Assembly (NCBI GenBank): GCA_029532415.1
Contig: JAQOTA010000069.1
Span: 2,480,001-2,544,000 of the forward strand
Length of the DNA stretch: 64,000 bases
Source: Marasmius tenuissimus
Lineage: Eukaryota > Basidiomycota > Agaricomycetes > Agaricales > Marasmiaceae
Direction: 5' to 3'
Shown here: positions 44,230 through 55,989 of the stretch, in pieces
How positions within the stretch are numbered: the first letter of the stretch is position 1
How the letters are laid out: every line of letters begins with the position of its first letter
Notes under the pieces: generated by a model
What the model was told of the DNA's origin: nothing
Seen by the model: the letters and a program-made list of their open reading frames with translations, nothing else
Databases searched by the model: none
Program-made: the position numbers and the translations under genes

Positions 44230-45005
44230 GGAGTCTTCAGGATAATAAGAATCAATGGAGGTTTTATGATCTAGATAATCGGCGTAGAATGGATTGCATA
44301 AGATAGGATTATAGAAAGAAAAGGATTGAGAGAGCGAACGACCCATGACGCGGGAGTACTTGAAGAACAAGAGCTTGGTATAGTCAAGCTTTGGAGGTGC
44401 TGGGCACTCAGCACCACTGACAACAGTGTTGATCCAAGTGTTGACGGCACCAGGGGTACAAGTGGTTTTGAAGTCAAGGAAACCAACTCAAGCAATGGAC
44501 TTAGCAACCATGTCAATGACCGACCTGGCATCGTGAGGAATGAAGTGTTCAAAGGTATCAAGATAGATTTTTTCTTGGATCGTGTTGTAACAAATCACGT
44601 AGCCCCAGTAGATGGATCTGTGGTGACTGAGGAAGAACTGCTGGAAGATGATTCCGAGGATAGCTTCTCATTCTGCATTGAGTGGAATGGGTAGGATGAT
44701 GTGGCGCTCCTTGATCTTATCGGAGTAGTCTTCTGGATACCACCAGAGCTTATACAACTCTGAAGAGGAAGTCAGAAGGCCACCTCAGAATCTAGAAAAT
44801 AGAAAGACTTACTATAGAGTAAGTTGCGGAAGTGGTCTTCAATGTTATGCAAGCGTGCCATAGTGCGCTCGGGGAAAAAGTAAGCAAGGAATTGGGTCAA
44901 CCTAGTACTTGCTTTTGCTGACCTCTGGACTTGCCGCTGAAGTGGAAATTTTACTTCAGAAACTAGGAAATTAGTGCTTCGGAGGCATGGATCTGAACCA
45001 GGCAC
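44230..45005 (-). pseudogene. decayed unknown gene with a recognisable intron
   Basis: Minus-strand blocks read FFPERTMARLHNIEDHFRNL (about 44890-44820) and, after a GTAAGT...TTCAG intron-like segment (about 44814-44763), YKLWWYPEDYSDKIKERHII, YWGYVICYNTIQEKIYLDTF, TCTPGAVNTWINTVVSG and FFKYSRVMGRSLSQSFSFYN. Two or more in-frame stops and a phase mismatch across the intron show decay. I do not recognise the family. It reads as one formerly conserved protein. Host gene or old element gene are both possible. Confidence 0.4.
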
Positions 45006-45529
45006 TGGGCACTAAACGATGATCGAGAGGTGATCGGAGGTGTTGCACCTTCGGTATACCTCCCTTGTACTTGTACATTGAGATATTGACCGGACTAAGG
45101 GTATAGTTGGCGCTGATAGCAAACGCAGAGCTCAACTGTACTAGAAGGCAAGGGACTAAGAAAGAAAGGAATGGTGTACCGAAGGATTGAGTAGGAGTTC
45201 TGGCTGAACATTTGAACTATTACCCAGTATCCAAGGTACCAAGATTGGATATAGTGGGGCAACCATATGGATGGCAGGACATCAGAACTATCCAAGCTAC
45301 AGAAGGGAAATCGACCTGGCTATGGATGGCTGGGTAACTCAATGAATATAGGCATCTAGTAGCACTTCGGAGGCAAGTACTTTGCTTCAGATGAAGGGAG
45401 TATATGGTTTGGAGGCAGACAGAACAACATGACCTATGACGATTGAAGAGTCTAGAACTGGAGAATCAATGCTGCAGAGGCAGATAGGCAGAACAGAACC
45501 ATTGATAGGAGAGACCGGAAGAAAAGAAT

Positions 45530-46330
45530 GTTAGAGAATGTTTGAGGCTGATGATACTTCTGAAGCAAATTGTTGGTTTTGACTTTGGGGTTCAAAAGTG
45601 TAGATTGAACACAAAACTCTTCAAGTATATTCCAAAGTAGGTAGTTTATGCCTCCGAGGCATGATTTATGTGATATTTGTACGATTTGGTAGAACTAGAG
45701 CATCCTAGAGTATATAAGTAGTGGAGTTTTCATCAAGAATCCTCAAGCAATCCATACAATTAGTATTCAGAGGAGACAAAGCTATTTCACTTGTTGGGTA
45801 GTTAGTTGACTCGGGAGCGCTTCTGGAGAGCCATTAGAACAGAATAGAACTTTGTTTGCCCAAACCTAGAAAATCCATTGAACACTTGCTTGACCTTGAC
45901 TTTGCATTGTTTGTCTGCAATGCCGACTTGACTGGCTGAGCTATTGTTGAGCTTCTGAAGCTAATTGGGCTGAGAATATTGTTTGCTGTTGACAGTTGGT
46001 CTTTGGTTATTGACAGACTTGATTGGAGTCTTATTGCCATTGTTTGATTTGATTGTCTTGTTGCCCCTTGCTGTTCGAGTGGTTCTGAAGCTAGTTGAAG
46101 CCTAAGAACGCACTTCCGAAGCACCAAACAAACTCTACACTCCCTGAAACAACCCATAGAACTCTCTTCCAAAAGCCACTTTTGACCTCCAAACTGGTTT
46201 CACAGGCAAAGCTACCTCAGTTGGATAGTTTTCTTGAGTCAGATTTCCTTCGGCCTACTATTACAGTCTGGCCAAGAGCAAAACCTATGATCAATGCTGA
46301 TCCCTGATTCCCACACCCTTCAGCTACACT
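45530..46330. repeat. LTR-like sequence with TATA word, not resolved
   Basis: The sequence starts TGTTAGAGAATG at about 45530, has AGTATATAAGTAG at about 45708-45720, and is followed by pyrimidine-biased sequence. It contains repeated CTTCGGAGGC / CTTCTGAAGC / CTCCGAGGC words also seen from 44970. These are features of an LTR promoter, but I cannot find a matching end or duplication. No gene is supported. Confidence 0.3.
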
Positions 46331-47080
46331 TTTGTGTGTTGGGAGGACTTGACCAACAAGTTAGATTTTATTATACACTGTGAGTGACGCTTTACATTGG
46401 AGATGAAATGTCAGAATGGAATGTATGGGATGAGTCATAAGTAGAATAGAAAGCAGAATGTCAGAGTGCAGAGCCTACAGACTACTCAGAAATGAATGGT
46501 GTATATGTATCTCCAATCTGTAAGTACTGGGGACACAACATCAGAATCTGAAGTCATGTTCCAGAAAGGATTGTGAAGGAAAGAGAAACATAAAGTACGT
46601 TCTGTGGCTCGGAATCTCTGAAAGGTGGAAACAAGCCTTTGGAAGCCATAACTGGCATGGATACAACATGTCCAGGAGATGTAACAGGAAATCTCTTTTG
46701 CACCACAACATAGAAAACAGGACAGTTCTGCAGAGTCAATGTATGATTTAACCCTCCAATCAAGAACAAAAATACACTAAATCAGTTGATTGTTGTAACC
46801 CATGAGGCCCATAAATCAGCTTATAATCAGTCTCTCCATAGAAAATTCCCTTGCATGTTGATGTTCTCTATGTTGAGTAATCTTGATTTTGTGTGCTAAG
46901 TCATAGCTGTGGTAGTGGTGCCATGGCTCATACTATGAGTAGCATTCCCTGGAGGTATATGTTTATTGGGAAATGAACAACAAGAGAGGGAATCTGGATT
47001 CTTTCTTATTTTCAAAAGCATGGGCTGAGTAACTAGGAGGCTTGAACAAGGGATGAAAGTAGATAGTTTACACATTGGTT
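46331..47080. other. stretch without supported gene
   Basis: AT-rich sequence with short ORFs only. Possibly the downstream region of the membrane-protein gene that ends near 47240. No repeats recognised. Confidence 0.45.
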
Positions 47081-47239
47081 GACACCAGTCTAAGAATTTT
47101 TCACTTTCCCTGCAAGTCCCTTAATGTCTTCATTGCTACTACCAGGTTGATTGTTAGACTGGATGTAAGAAACACTAACTATTTGCCTGCTTGTTGTTTA
47201 TCTGGAAACCATAGACTAATCTTCCCCCATCATAGTTGC

Positions 47240-48849
47240 CTGGGATGGTACTTCGTCCCAGATCAGGATTCCCAGTGCTGAACGTACTATGATCAGGGTA
47301 GAAGCAATTCCCTATTGTCTAAGTCAGCAAAATATACAACTCAAGAGGTGTATAAGTAGAGTAAGAATTACCATTATTGGAACTAACATGCTGTAGAACA
47401 GCCTTGATAATACATCTAAAACTAAACAGATGTCACTTGAGGAGCTCCAATTGAGCTTGAAATGTATCCTGAGCAGGAGTGAGGCATAGAGGATGAGATT
47501 AACAGGATATATCATTCCTGATTCCAGACTTCAAGTAAATATTACCAACCAAAATTCAGTGGGTTTTGGTAAGAAATACTCACGATGCATGAACCAGAGT
47601 TTTATACAGCTCGGATATCTGATGTGTGCCAAACATTCCAAACTGTTGGCTGATGTGTAGAATGCGCCCTACTGGGATTTGGTCAGTGTTATCAACAAAC
47701 ATCTTATTATTGAGTAGCAAAGCTCACCTATAAGGCCAGTCAGCAATATGTTTGCACAGCAGCTTCCAAATATGAAGTAAAGTATAAATACATCATCATC
47801 ATCAAGGGTCTCTGCTCTTCCCGACCATGATAACAATGTCAGGTTGGAATAAAAATCCAGGTAGTGAGGACGATATGCAGCCATGGTAAGAATCCCCATT
47901 ACTGAAGTGCTTTCAGTCATTGAAACAAAGGCAATTAAATGAGAAAAGTCACCATTGTTGGTGAGGCAAAGAATTGATGGAAGGACAATCACCCAGCTGA
48001 TATGACTGCCCCAGATAAGATGACACCTCCACAGCTAGTAATGGCACAGTATTAGAGCTGTATGCCAACACAGTGAAATAATGGAACATACCAGTATTAT
48101 ATCATTTATAACACTGCAGATAATAAGTTTGTTCATCAGTTGAATTGGTTGTATAACTCATTATATCAAATGACATACTTTGAGGCAATGGTAATTATTT
48201 GGAGTGTGCCTCTTATAGCACTACCTTGCAATATATAGTCAGAAAAGTGTGAAATAAGTCAATACAATGATTGAAGTTGCCTTACCCTACATGGGGCCTC
48301 CAAAATCGCATTTCTTCCTTTGCTGACAGGCCATTATCCAAGAATGTGGGCTCTGTTATATCAAATTCCACTTGATAAGGGCCAGGCCAGGAACCAAACC
48401 CAAATGAGAACCCATTATGATAATTCAGCAGGTTCATGTAGTCCTCAAGCAGTACAAGAGTGATGTTCAGGACAAGACTTGCTGTGGCTAAGCCAAACAG
48501 TGTTGTAACAAGTAAACATTGGATACGGAACCCCTTGCGTTTGCGTTGGATGAGTATCCAGATGGATATTATGAAGAGGACCATGTAAGCTCCTGACCAA
48601 GGTAAGATATGAGCACCAATGTAGAGGTGAGCTAAAAAGCCATACCGTAGAGAAGACATATTGCCTGTCTCATTCTTGTCAATGGAAAGGGATATTGTGC
48701 TTTAAGATATGACAATGACTCACACAGGATGTAACAAGGGGCTTCACAAAGTAGTCCAGGTGGCAATAATCTGCAAATTGCCAGCACATTACACTCAAGA
48801 GCAGAGTTGGCTTGGGTGGGGCAGGGGTTTCAACAGTGGGAGTGGGCAT
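47240..48849 (-). pseudogene. multi-TM membrane protein, tandem paralogue 1 (decayed)
   Basis: This is an Agaricomycete polytopic membrane protein family of unknown, possibly receptor-like, role. Exons: start MPTPTVETPAPPKP (ATG 48849), a short exon around ICLLYG, then GAYMVLFIISIWILIQRKR (TM), CLLVTTLFGLATASLVLNIT (TM), a loop with FSFGFGSWPGPYQ, SSVMGILTMAAY, SCCANILLTGLIGELCY (TM, 47669-47992 block) and MIYPVNLILYASLLLRI. The last exon near 47300-47240 has early stops (before GIASTLIIVRS and after MGED) compared with paralogue 2, so it is likely a pseudogene. It lies in the same orientation as paralogue 2. Confidence 0.6.
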
Positions 48850-48859
48850 TGGGATCAAG

Positions 48860-49470
48860 TAAGAAAAGTTAAGGTTCTATTTTGTCCCCACCTAATCACT
48901 TAAATAAAGAAAACACAATTGGTTCCCATAGTGTGACAACTGTGGAGCATTAGAAACAAACCCTTACTCAAATCAATCACAGCAGATGCATCATCATCAT
49001 GTGTCTCAGGAGCAAGAGCAATCACTGTGCTACTTTTTTTAGAATTGCCAAAAGTCTCTCCACAGCCTTGAGAATGAGATAACAAGTAGCTCAATGTTTC
49101 TTGTTCAGTGCAAGAATAGAAATCTGGTTGCTTTTGTTGCCCTGTCTGCTTTTGAAGTTCTGAACCAGAGCCTTGGCATTTTATATGATACCCAACAACA
49201 ATTGTATCTATGTTGGCAACATTTTGTCTGTGACACTCAACAGGAATCTTGATTGTAGCAGACTGAAGAAGTTACTACAGTCCAAACACTGATCAAGTCA
49301 TCACTACTGTACCTTTATAGGGTATAATAGACCACATCATACTGAGCCCAGAATCATGTATATTAGCAGATAGATCAAGAAACAAGAATTAGCTACCAGG
49401 AACACAAGCTGGATATTATGAACAGTTCAGAAGCACTATCAGGAAAGTTGATGTTATTAGGCTGTTTCTG
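48860..49470. other. spacer between the two membrane-protein paralogues
   Basis: Upstream region of paralogue 1 and downstream region of paralogue 2. No further gene, RNA or repeat was recognised. Confidence 0.5.
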
Positions 49471-49611
49471 GTCTAGGATTGTTTGTCTTTCACTCCACAC
49501 CTCTCAATGTCTTCTACCCTAACTTGGTGGATAGGTTGCATAGCAATAACACTGTCCATTTGCTCTTCAGTTGATACCCCAGGAGCCACAGACCAATGTT
49601 CTCTTGTCATA

Positions 49612-50160
49612 TGTCGGAACTTTTTGAAAACGCTCATAAGCGCTAATCAGCCTTGATAAGCGCCATCACAACCAGGGGTCCTTATCATTAGATGATCACC
49701 AAGGTGTCGTCTTATCAGAGTAGATGAGATCATCAGTGTGATCGCCCTTATCAGTACTGATCAAGCCTTATCAGCGGGGCAGGATTATCAGCGGTGATTA
49801 AGAGCGGCAGGTTGCCCGGAGAAAATAATGGTTCATACCGCCCCGACTCCGGAGTTGTTACCGGTACCGTAGTGCTACTATTACTGTCGTATTACATGCT
49901 TTTGAGTTGTTACCTACCTGGATCGAACTTAGTGTCTTATACTTTATCCTTTCAATTAGAGCTTACCATTACTACTACTACGCCATTCTTCCCATATTAT
50001 TTGTAACTCGGTAGGTTCTATTTCAATAGCAAAGGAGGACAGAACCAAAGCAATGCAAACTTATTGGTACTCATATCGAGTACTAAAATCACTTGATAGA
50101 GCTTAGACATGCATCGATAAACCACGATGACCAAGTAGATTTGCTATTGGAGAACACTAT
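49612..50160. repeat. terminal inverted repeat and subterminal motifs, gene-2 end of Plavaka-2
   Basis: TGTCGGAAC is followed by CGCTCATAAGCGC, CTTGATAAGCGCC, CCTTATCATTAG, GTCTTATCAGAG, CCCTTATCAGTAC, CCTTATCAGCGG and GATTATCAGCGG, all within the first 190 bp. The words repeat in one main orientation here and the opposite one at the other end. No gene. Confidence 0.75.
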
Positions 50161-50171
50161 CAATGGATAAT

Positions 50172-51996
50172 TCAAGGTTTACGCTGACTACGACGGGTGC
50201 CACCACGCCTCCCCTCCTGAACAGCTGGTTCATTGGCAGCGGATGCTTGCAAGTCTTCGACACGAGGCTCAAGGTGGGTATCAGTCGTCTGACCCACATT
50301 ACGGCCCCTGCCTCGGGCCCGACCCCGACCCCTACCCCTGCGAGTGGGAACAATATGCCTGCCTGCCTGGGGAACATCATCCTCTTCTTGTTCCTCATTT
50401 CGTACAGCTGCTGGTTCACCGCCTGTGCTCATGTCAGTGCCGACTTCGCCTTCGCCCACGTGTAGTGCCTCAAAAGAATTGCTCAATCCAGCGTTGTCGG
50501 TAGATGGTGCGGGAAGTTGCGGCGTATCTGGTACATATATATTCACAGTCAGTGCGATGGTAAACAAAAAGAGCTGCTCGTAAAATGAACAAACCACTGG
50601 AATCGAGCCGAAGGATGTTGATCATGGTCTCAGCAAGGTCATTGGCGGCCACATTGTCAGCGTCGTCTGGATCCCCTGTGGTGGCAGTGGCCATCCCGGC
50701 GAATACTCGACTATCCCAATAACTGTATAATTGGCGGCTGTAGTCCGTACCCTCCGCCATGATGAGCAATCATTTGAAACGGTAGAAGTTTTGTAGGTAG
50801 TTGATCTTGGATAGAGCTCCGATCTGCTCAAATTCACTGTCTTCTGAGAGTAAGAACTGAGCCTATAGTTTGTGTGAAATATGTGAGTGATACGGCGTTG
50901 TAATGGAAATGTTGTCCTCTTACAATAATAGCAGTTAACGCGATGCATGAAGCATTCGTTCTCTTGACCCCCCATAGCATGCCCAAGAGACTGGCACTGA
51001 AGTTGAACTTCGTGGCGGTCAGAGATTGCTTCCCAAAAAGAATCGCCCGCAACATCTGAAGCAAGCAGTAAAGCATCAGTCAAGTTCATCGAGACGGATA
51101 TACTCCATGAGCACCGTACCTTGGGTTGGTACTCGTTAAGAAACAAAAGGTGGCTGGTTTTGATCTGGTCAGGGTAGAAGATCGGTGACAAGACTGCCGG
51201 AGAACGTTCGAACTTGAGCAGCGACTTAAACAGTGTTGAGTCACGGCGCTGCTCTTTCGCACTACTCTCCCATAGGATACTAGGGGCGTCCAGGTCACCA
51301 AAGATAATGGGTGCACACTCGCGAAGTGTCTTAACTGCAGTTCCCCTTTCTTGTCGTACTTGCTGCAGAAACTAGATAATCAATGAGTTTTCAATGTAAA
51401 TAACATGTCAAACATAAATGAACTCACCGCGTTCTTGAAGGGAGGATACGAGATCGCTTTCTCGATGAGTCCCGGCTCCCCCAGATGATGATGTAGTTCA
51501 ATGGCAGCCCCCTCGAAAAAGACCTTCTCTGACTCAAAACGTTCCTTGGAGTCGGCCTTCGGTGCGTTGGGCGGTAGAGGTTTTAGAAATGCATCTGGTC
51601 CTATCCATGGCATAACAAGAATAGCGTAACTCTTCCCTAGCTTGACCATGAGTGCATGATTCAACTCGGGATCACTGGCACCACCGTTACGCCTCTTTCG
51701 ACCCTTGCCTGCATGTTTCTTTGCCATGATCAGTTGTGAGGTCAAGTCGGCGATGTGGAGGCGAAGCTTCTTGTTCTTTTCAAACAGCTGCAAAGCCTGT
51801 TCTTGCGCCTTGTTGAGGGCCTATTTAACGTGCGTGAGCTCAAAGAAAGACGAATTTAGAAACCAAAGGCTCAAGGGGCCGTAAATACCTGACGTAGATC
51901 ATGCATCGTAACATTGGTGGTGGGGAGGACAGCAGGAGTGGGTAGCTCATTGTCAGAGATGTCCAAAGAGTAGTCGGGCTCGTCGTCAGAAGACAT
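50172..51996 (-). pseudogene. second gene of Plavaka-2: coiled-coil, RG-rich tail protein with one TGA
   Basis: ATG 51996 (MSSDDEPDYSLDISDN, acidic). After an intron comes a coiled-coil (QLFEKNKKLRLHIADLTSQL) and basic patch GKGRKRRNGG, then GKSYAILVMPWIGPDAFLKP. Further exons: FLQQVRQERGTAVKTLREC, LLKFERSPAVLSPIFYPDQI, LRAILFGKQSLTATKFN, FEQIGALSKINYLQNFYRFK, then TGA 50770-50772 in frame, then YSYWDSRVFAGMATATTGDP and a tail with TRRGRGRGRARGRGR and a TRRSQRKP end at 50172. The same block order occurs in the gene at 19537-21119. The AT-hook-like RGRGR repeats and basic end suggest DNA or RNA binding; the role is inferred. The single stop would remove the C-terminal third. Confidence 0.7.
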
Positions 51997-52225
51997 GGTG
52001 ATGGTGGAAGGAGAGGTCAAGAAGAAAATTGCATTGGGAGGCGCACTGAATTTTTTCGGCCACGTTCCCGGTATCGTTAAATTCAGAAAGCTTAAAAAAC
52101 TTCTATCATTCTATTTCACCCGCTCTGAACGTAAGAACCGCAAGGCAATGCTGTATGGAACGTAGGAGGCAAACCTCTATAACATTCGAGCTGGCACCTA
52201 CGACGATTCGCTATTAGACTATTAC

Positions 52226-55200
52226 GTGCCTTTCGTGAAACCTGGAAAGTACTCGTTGATGCGCAGAAACATGTCTGCATCAACGACGTCAATCACGAAC
52301 ACATCCAACCATGTATTGGGGTTTTCCGACTCCATAGCACCGATGACGAGGGCACCGCGGATGATTGAACGAACAGATATGAACTCTGTTTTGGACTGCT
52401 TTCTGAGACGTAGCAGCCCAAGTTCCTTGTCCATTCGGGGTCTCTGTTGTACCACTGTATAGCCCTGAACCAGCGCAATGGGATATTCGGTTACGTCCCC
52501 ACCATCCGAGGTGATGAAGCATTTGAAGACGTAGCAGAGCTGGGCAAACGTGGGACCCGACGGGGTGTCAAATAACACAAAGTCGTATCTTGGTTTGCCG
52601 TTGAAGCTTGGATTGCAACGAAGGTAGTCCGTTACAAGGCGCCATGTCTCAGTTGACTCGTATCCGACCTTCAGAAATTGGTATGGTAGAATCTTCGGGA
52701 AGTAGGGTCACTAGGCAATCACATGCAAGAAAAGGGCTCACATTACCTGTTCGTGAGCTTGGAAGTTTATTCGTCTACCCGCGGGTAAGGGAATGCTGCT
52801 CAGAGGTAGTAGATTAGACATAAAATCGGAAAGGCGGATTCGAAATCGAGAAAACGAGGGATCTAATGTACGATCTTGCTCAAATTGCTCGAATGAGATC
52901 AATCTGCACTTGGATCCCAGAAAAATGTGAGGGTCAGCGGTACTTTCTCCACCTTCATCGTCCTCAGAGACTTCATCGAGCATCTCTAGCTGACCACGAA
53001 TGATGCCCGCAATGAGGCATTGATGCTCAATGCGAAGGATCTAGTCCGAGACAAGCAAAGAATCAGGTCGCAGAACCGGGACCAAATCGTTAAGACTGAC
53101 CTGCTTTGCGACATCCTTGAAATTCGTCATCAGTTTGTATATCTTCCGCAACGGACCGTGGAGCTTTTCGTTCGGCATGGTATTGAACCCTCGCTGCGCA
53201 CCCTTTTGCTCTATATCTTCGAAAAGGTGAACGACGTAGTGCAGCTTGATGAAGTTCCAGGACTCCTTTTCCAGCTTCGGGTCATCAAATTCGAACTCCC
53301 TATATTCCTTTGAAGGATACTATCAACTACTGCACCAAAATAGAGAACTGAAATTACCTGGAGGCATGTGTGAAACTCGGCCACCGCTTGCCGTCCCAAT
53401 GCAATCGTCTCCTCAGTTTGTACATCAAGTGCTGAGTACATGTATAGATTAAGATACTTGCGTAGCGTCTTCAAGAGACAGTATGCTGCCTTGTCGTTCG
53501 TATCAGATATGACACCATGTGCAGCGAAAAGGAAAATCTGGCGGGCGGTTACATCTCAAATCGCGGAAGGCCAATAGCTGGGTACAACCTTTGAAATATC
53601 ACGGTGGTGAGAACCATCGTTGAAGGATACTGTTGTCACTTGCTCAAAATGGTTAAGCCCGCGCCAGGGTGGCACCATATTGAATCTATCATGGTTCTGA
53701 GTGCATGCGTGCAGTCGGTGTGTCAATGGAACATACCTTTTGTCGAGCTTGACGTTGGCTGCCCTTCCTATTTTTGCAACATGCCTCTTCAGCTGCGGAA
53801 ACATGTGGTCGCCCTAAATTCCACTATTGAAGAAATGGAGGATATCAAACGAGACCGCGCGGTAGGGATCCGAGTTTGCAAGTCCAAGAAACACATTCTG
53901 AAGACCATTGAAGCTTTGGTACATGTCAAAGCGCGAAGTAGACTTACCGATACCGGGCGCATACTATATTGCTTTAGGTGTTCTTCTTGCTCAGCCTTGG
54001 TATTTAGCCCAAGAACAGTATTGTGGGTCTCAACTGCATGTTGGGCAGTACGTGGGGCGGAGACGTTGGTAAGGTCCCACAACTCGTCTTTTGGAATGAA
54101 GCATTTCGGACAGGGACAGAGGCCCATGAGTCCGCGGATCACACACATGATGCACCTATAAAGCTCGATAAAATTCAATAAACACAGCAACGGTAAGGGA
54201 CTCACTGTTCCTCGTAATCAGCAGAATCAATCATAATCAGGGGGTAGATCAACCGACGAATATCGTCCCCGCAACGCACAGAACACCCAGATTGAGAGTA
54301 TTGGACAATTGACGCAAAAATGCGTCGCGCTGATTCATGCCAGACGATAGCTTTGAAGTCAACAAAATCAGTCTTGTGCGTTCTCTCAGCATCCTCAGTA
54401 ACCTGTACTTGACTCAGCTAAACGTAAAGCCAGTTTGTATTGATCACTCACAATCGGAAGCCATCCGACGACGCGGCCACCTCCAGGTCCTGTAGAATTC
54501 CGTATGTGTTCAGGTAGATTCAAGACTCGCGCGATGACGGGGTAGCCCTTTGCAGAACCAAATGATGATAGCTTGTTTTTGTCGGCATAGATGAGTAGGC
54601 AAAGCGGCTTTCCGGCGGCTGGAATTGACTCTGACTAGCGGAAAAATTCAAAGGTTAGCTTCATTTTCAATGGCGTAAAGAGGAATACCGTACCTGTAAG
54701 GTCCACCACCGTTCTGCAGTCCAAGGTTCATGTATAAAGCGGCACCACTTGTTGCCGTTGAACTTATATACACGTCTCGCGTCCCACTCCATCTTAGTGA
54801 CAATCTCGCGGTCAAGCAACATCTCCAACAACCAGTCCCACAGAGGTCGGAAATGTATCTCAAAGTCCTGTGGTTCTTCTCGATATGGCACGGTAACTTT
54901 CTCAACTGAAAACTGAACAAAATCAAGCATGAACGCAAAGAGGCTGTTTTGTTCTTACCTTGGTTGACCGTTCAGCGGCAAGATCCCAGGTGGCTTGCAT
55001 TTCAGCGTGGCTGTCCAATGTAAACCTGTCGAAACCGCGTGCTACGCATTGAAGAAGCCGGATGAGAGTGGTGGTCTGCTCTGCATTCATAGCGGAGCAC
55101 AGTGCGAGTTCAGCGACTTCAAAATCAATCCGCGTCCGAAATGGACGCCAAGGCTCCGCTCCTGGTGGAATTGGTGACCCTTCTTGACTGGTCATACCAT

Positions 55201-55729
55201 ACTCTTCAAATCGTTGAGTGATGGTCGGGCGACCGCTGCTTGGGTGATAAACAGTCTGAAAGGCATCTTGTTCATTCCCGAAGGCGGCTGGTTGAGTTTG
55301 CGTGCATGCATCAATGTCGTGCCCTAGTAATTTCGAAAAAAACAGGCGGTTATCCATCCTGCTCACATTTTAAACCTGGGAACTTCTGATACGCACCTTC
55401 AGGGTGTTCAAATTCAATATCTCCTGACCATGAAGGTTGACTTGAGTCATCAGGGTTGCCTGTCCTCTCACCTTCTTCATGTATCTGAGGGTTTGTATCA
55501 CCTAGAAATGCTGTTCACAGTTCCCAACCACCATTAGTTTTACTGGTGTTCAAACACTGAAAATACACGTACCTCCGAGTTCTTTGAGTCCTTTCCGACG
55601 CCGAAAGTCCGCAGCAACCTCTTTTTCCTCATATTTCTTCTTACATGCTCGTTCATGATTTGGGAAGCCTCGCACGCCTCGTTCTTTTTGACAATATTGG
55701 CACAGTTTTGTTTCTGAGGACTTGGGCAT
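52226..55729 (-). CDS. Plavaka-type transposase of Plavaka-2
   Basis: ATG 55729 (MPKSSETKLCQYCQKERG) starts a C-x2-C-x11-H-x3-C zinc motif. Exon blocks: PWRPFRTRIDFEVAELAL (about 55150), RPLWDWLLEMLLDRE and YKFNGNKWCRFIHEPWTAER (54900-54700), a YADKNKLSSFGSAKG-type block (about 54580), YRCIMCVIRGLMGLCPCPKC (about 54160), RAVSFDILHF-type block (about 53860), PPWRGLNHFEQVTTVSFNDG (about 53650), LNLYMYSALDVQTEETI (about 53450), KLHYVVHLFEDIEQKGAQRG and KLHGPLRKIYKLMTNFKDV (53300-53100), ending with the domain to 52226. Short introns separate the blocks as in Plavaka-1, and I saw no stop inside the blocks. The transposase is predicted to cut at the TGTCGGA ends. Exon joins were judged by eye. Confidence 0.8.
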
Positions 55730-55989
55730 TGTTGGAGATTTTCAGACGGAGGAGATAGCGTGCAAACGAAGATATATTGCGAGACGTGATAACAAAAGTG
55801 TGTGATAGTTGTTGTGGAGGCTAGGTATCCGTGACAATGGAGGAGAGTTCAACGAGCTGAAACGACGACAGCTCACTGATGATGACGAGCTGATAAGCTG
55901 TGGGAACTTTTTGATAACGCACTGATCAGAAGCTTATCAGAGCGTGATCAGCCCCGGGCCGTGATAACGGCTTTCCGGAAAGTCCGACA
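55730..55989. repeat. terminal inverted repeat and promoter-side region of Plavaka-2
   Basis: 260 bp between the transposase start and the element end. It includes CTGATAAGC, TTTTGATAACGC, CTTATCAG, TGATCAG, GTGATAACGG and terminal GTCCGACA. It must contain the transposase promoter, so protein binding to these words could also control transcription. Confidence 0.7.

Larger units (their letters stand above)
49612..55989 (-). mobile_element. Plavaka-2: 6378-bp KDZ-type DNA transposon with two genes
   Basis: The ends are TGTCGGAACTTTT (49612) and, as complement, TGTCGGACTTTCC (55989), flanked by TA on both sides (49610-49611, 55990-55991). The transposase (55729-52226) is followed on the same strand by gene 2 (51996-50172). 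Both end regions are rich in TTATCAG/TGATAAG/GATCA words. It lies in the last exon of a membrane-protein gene, and the paralogue 47.2-48.8 kb shows the empty TA site. It lacks the cargo gene and copia insertion of Plavaka-1. Confidence 0.9.

Noticed and set aside
44230..45005. Endogenous mycovirus fragment
   Set aside because: An intron-like segment lies inside it and I recognise no viral motif; not enough to claim a viral origin.
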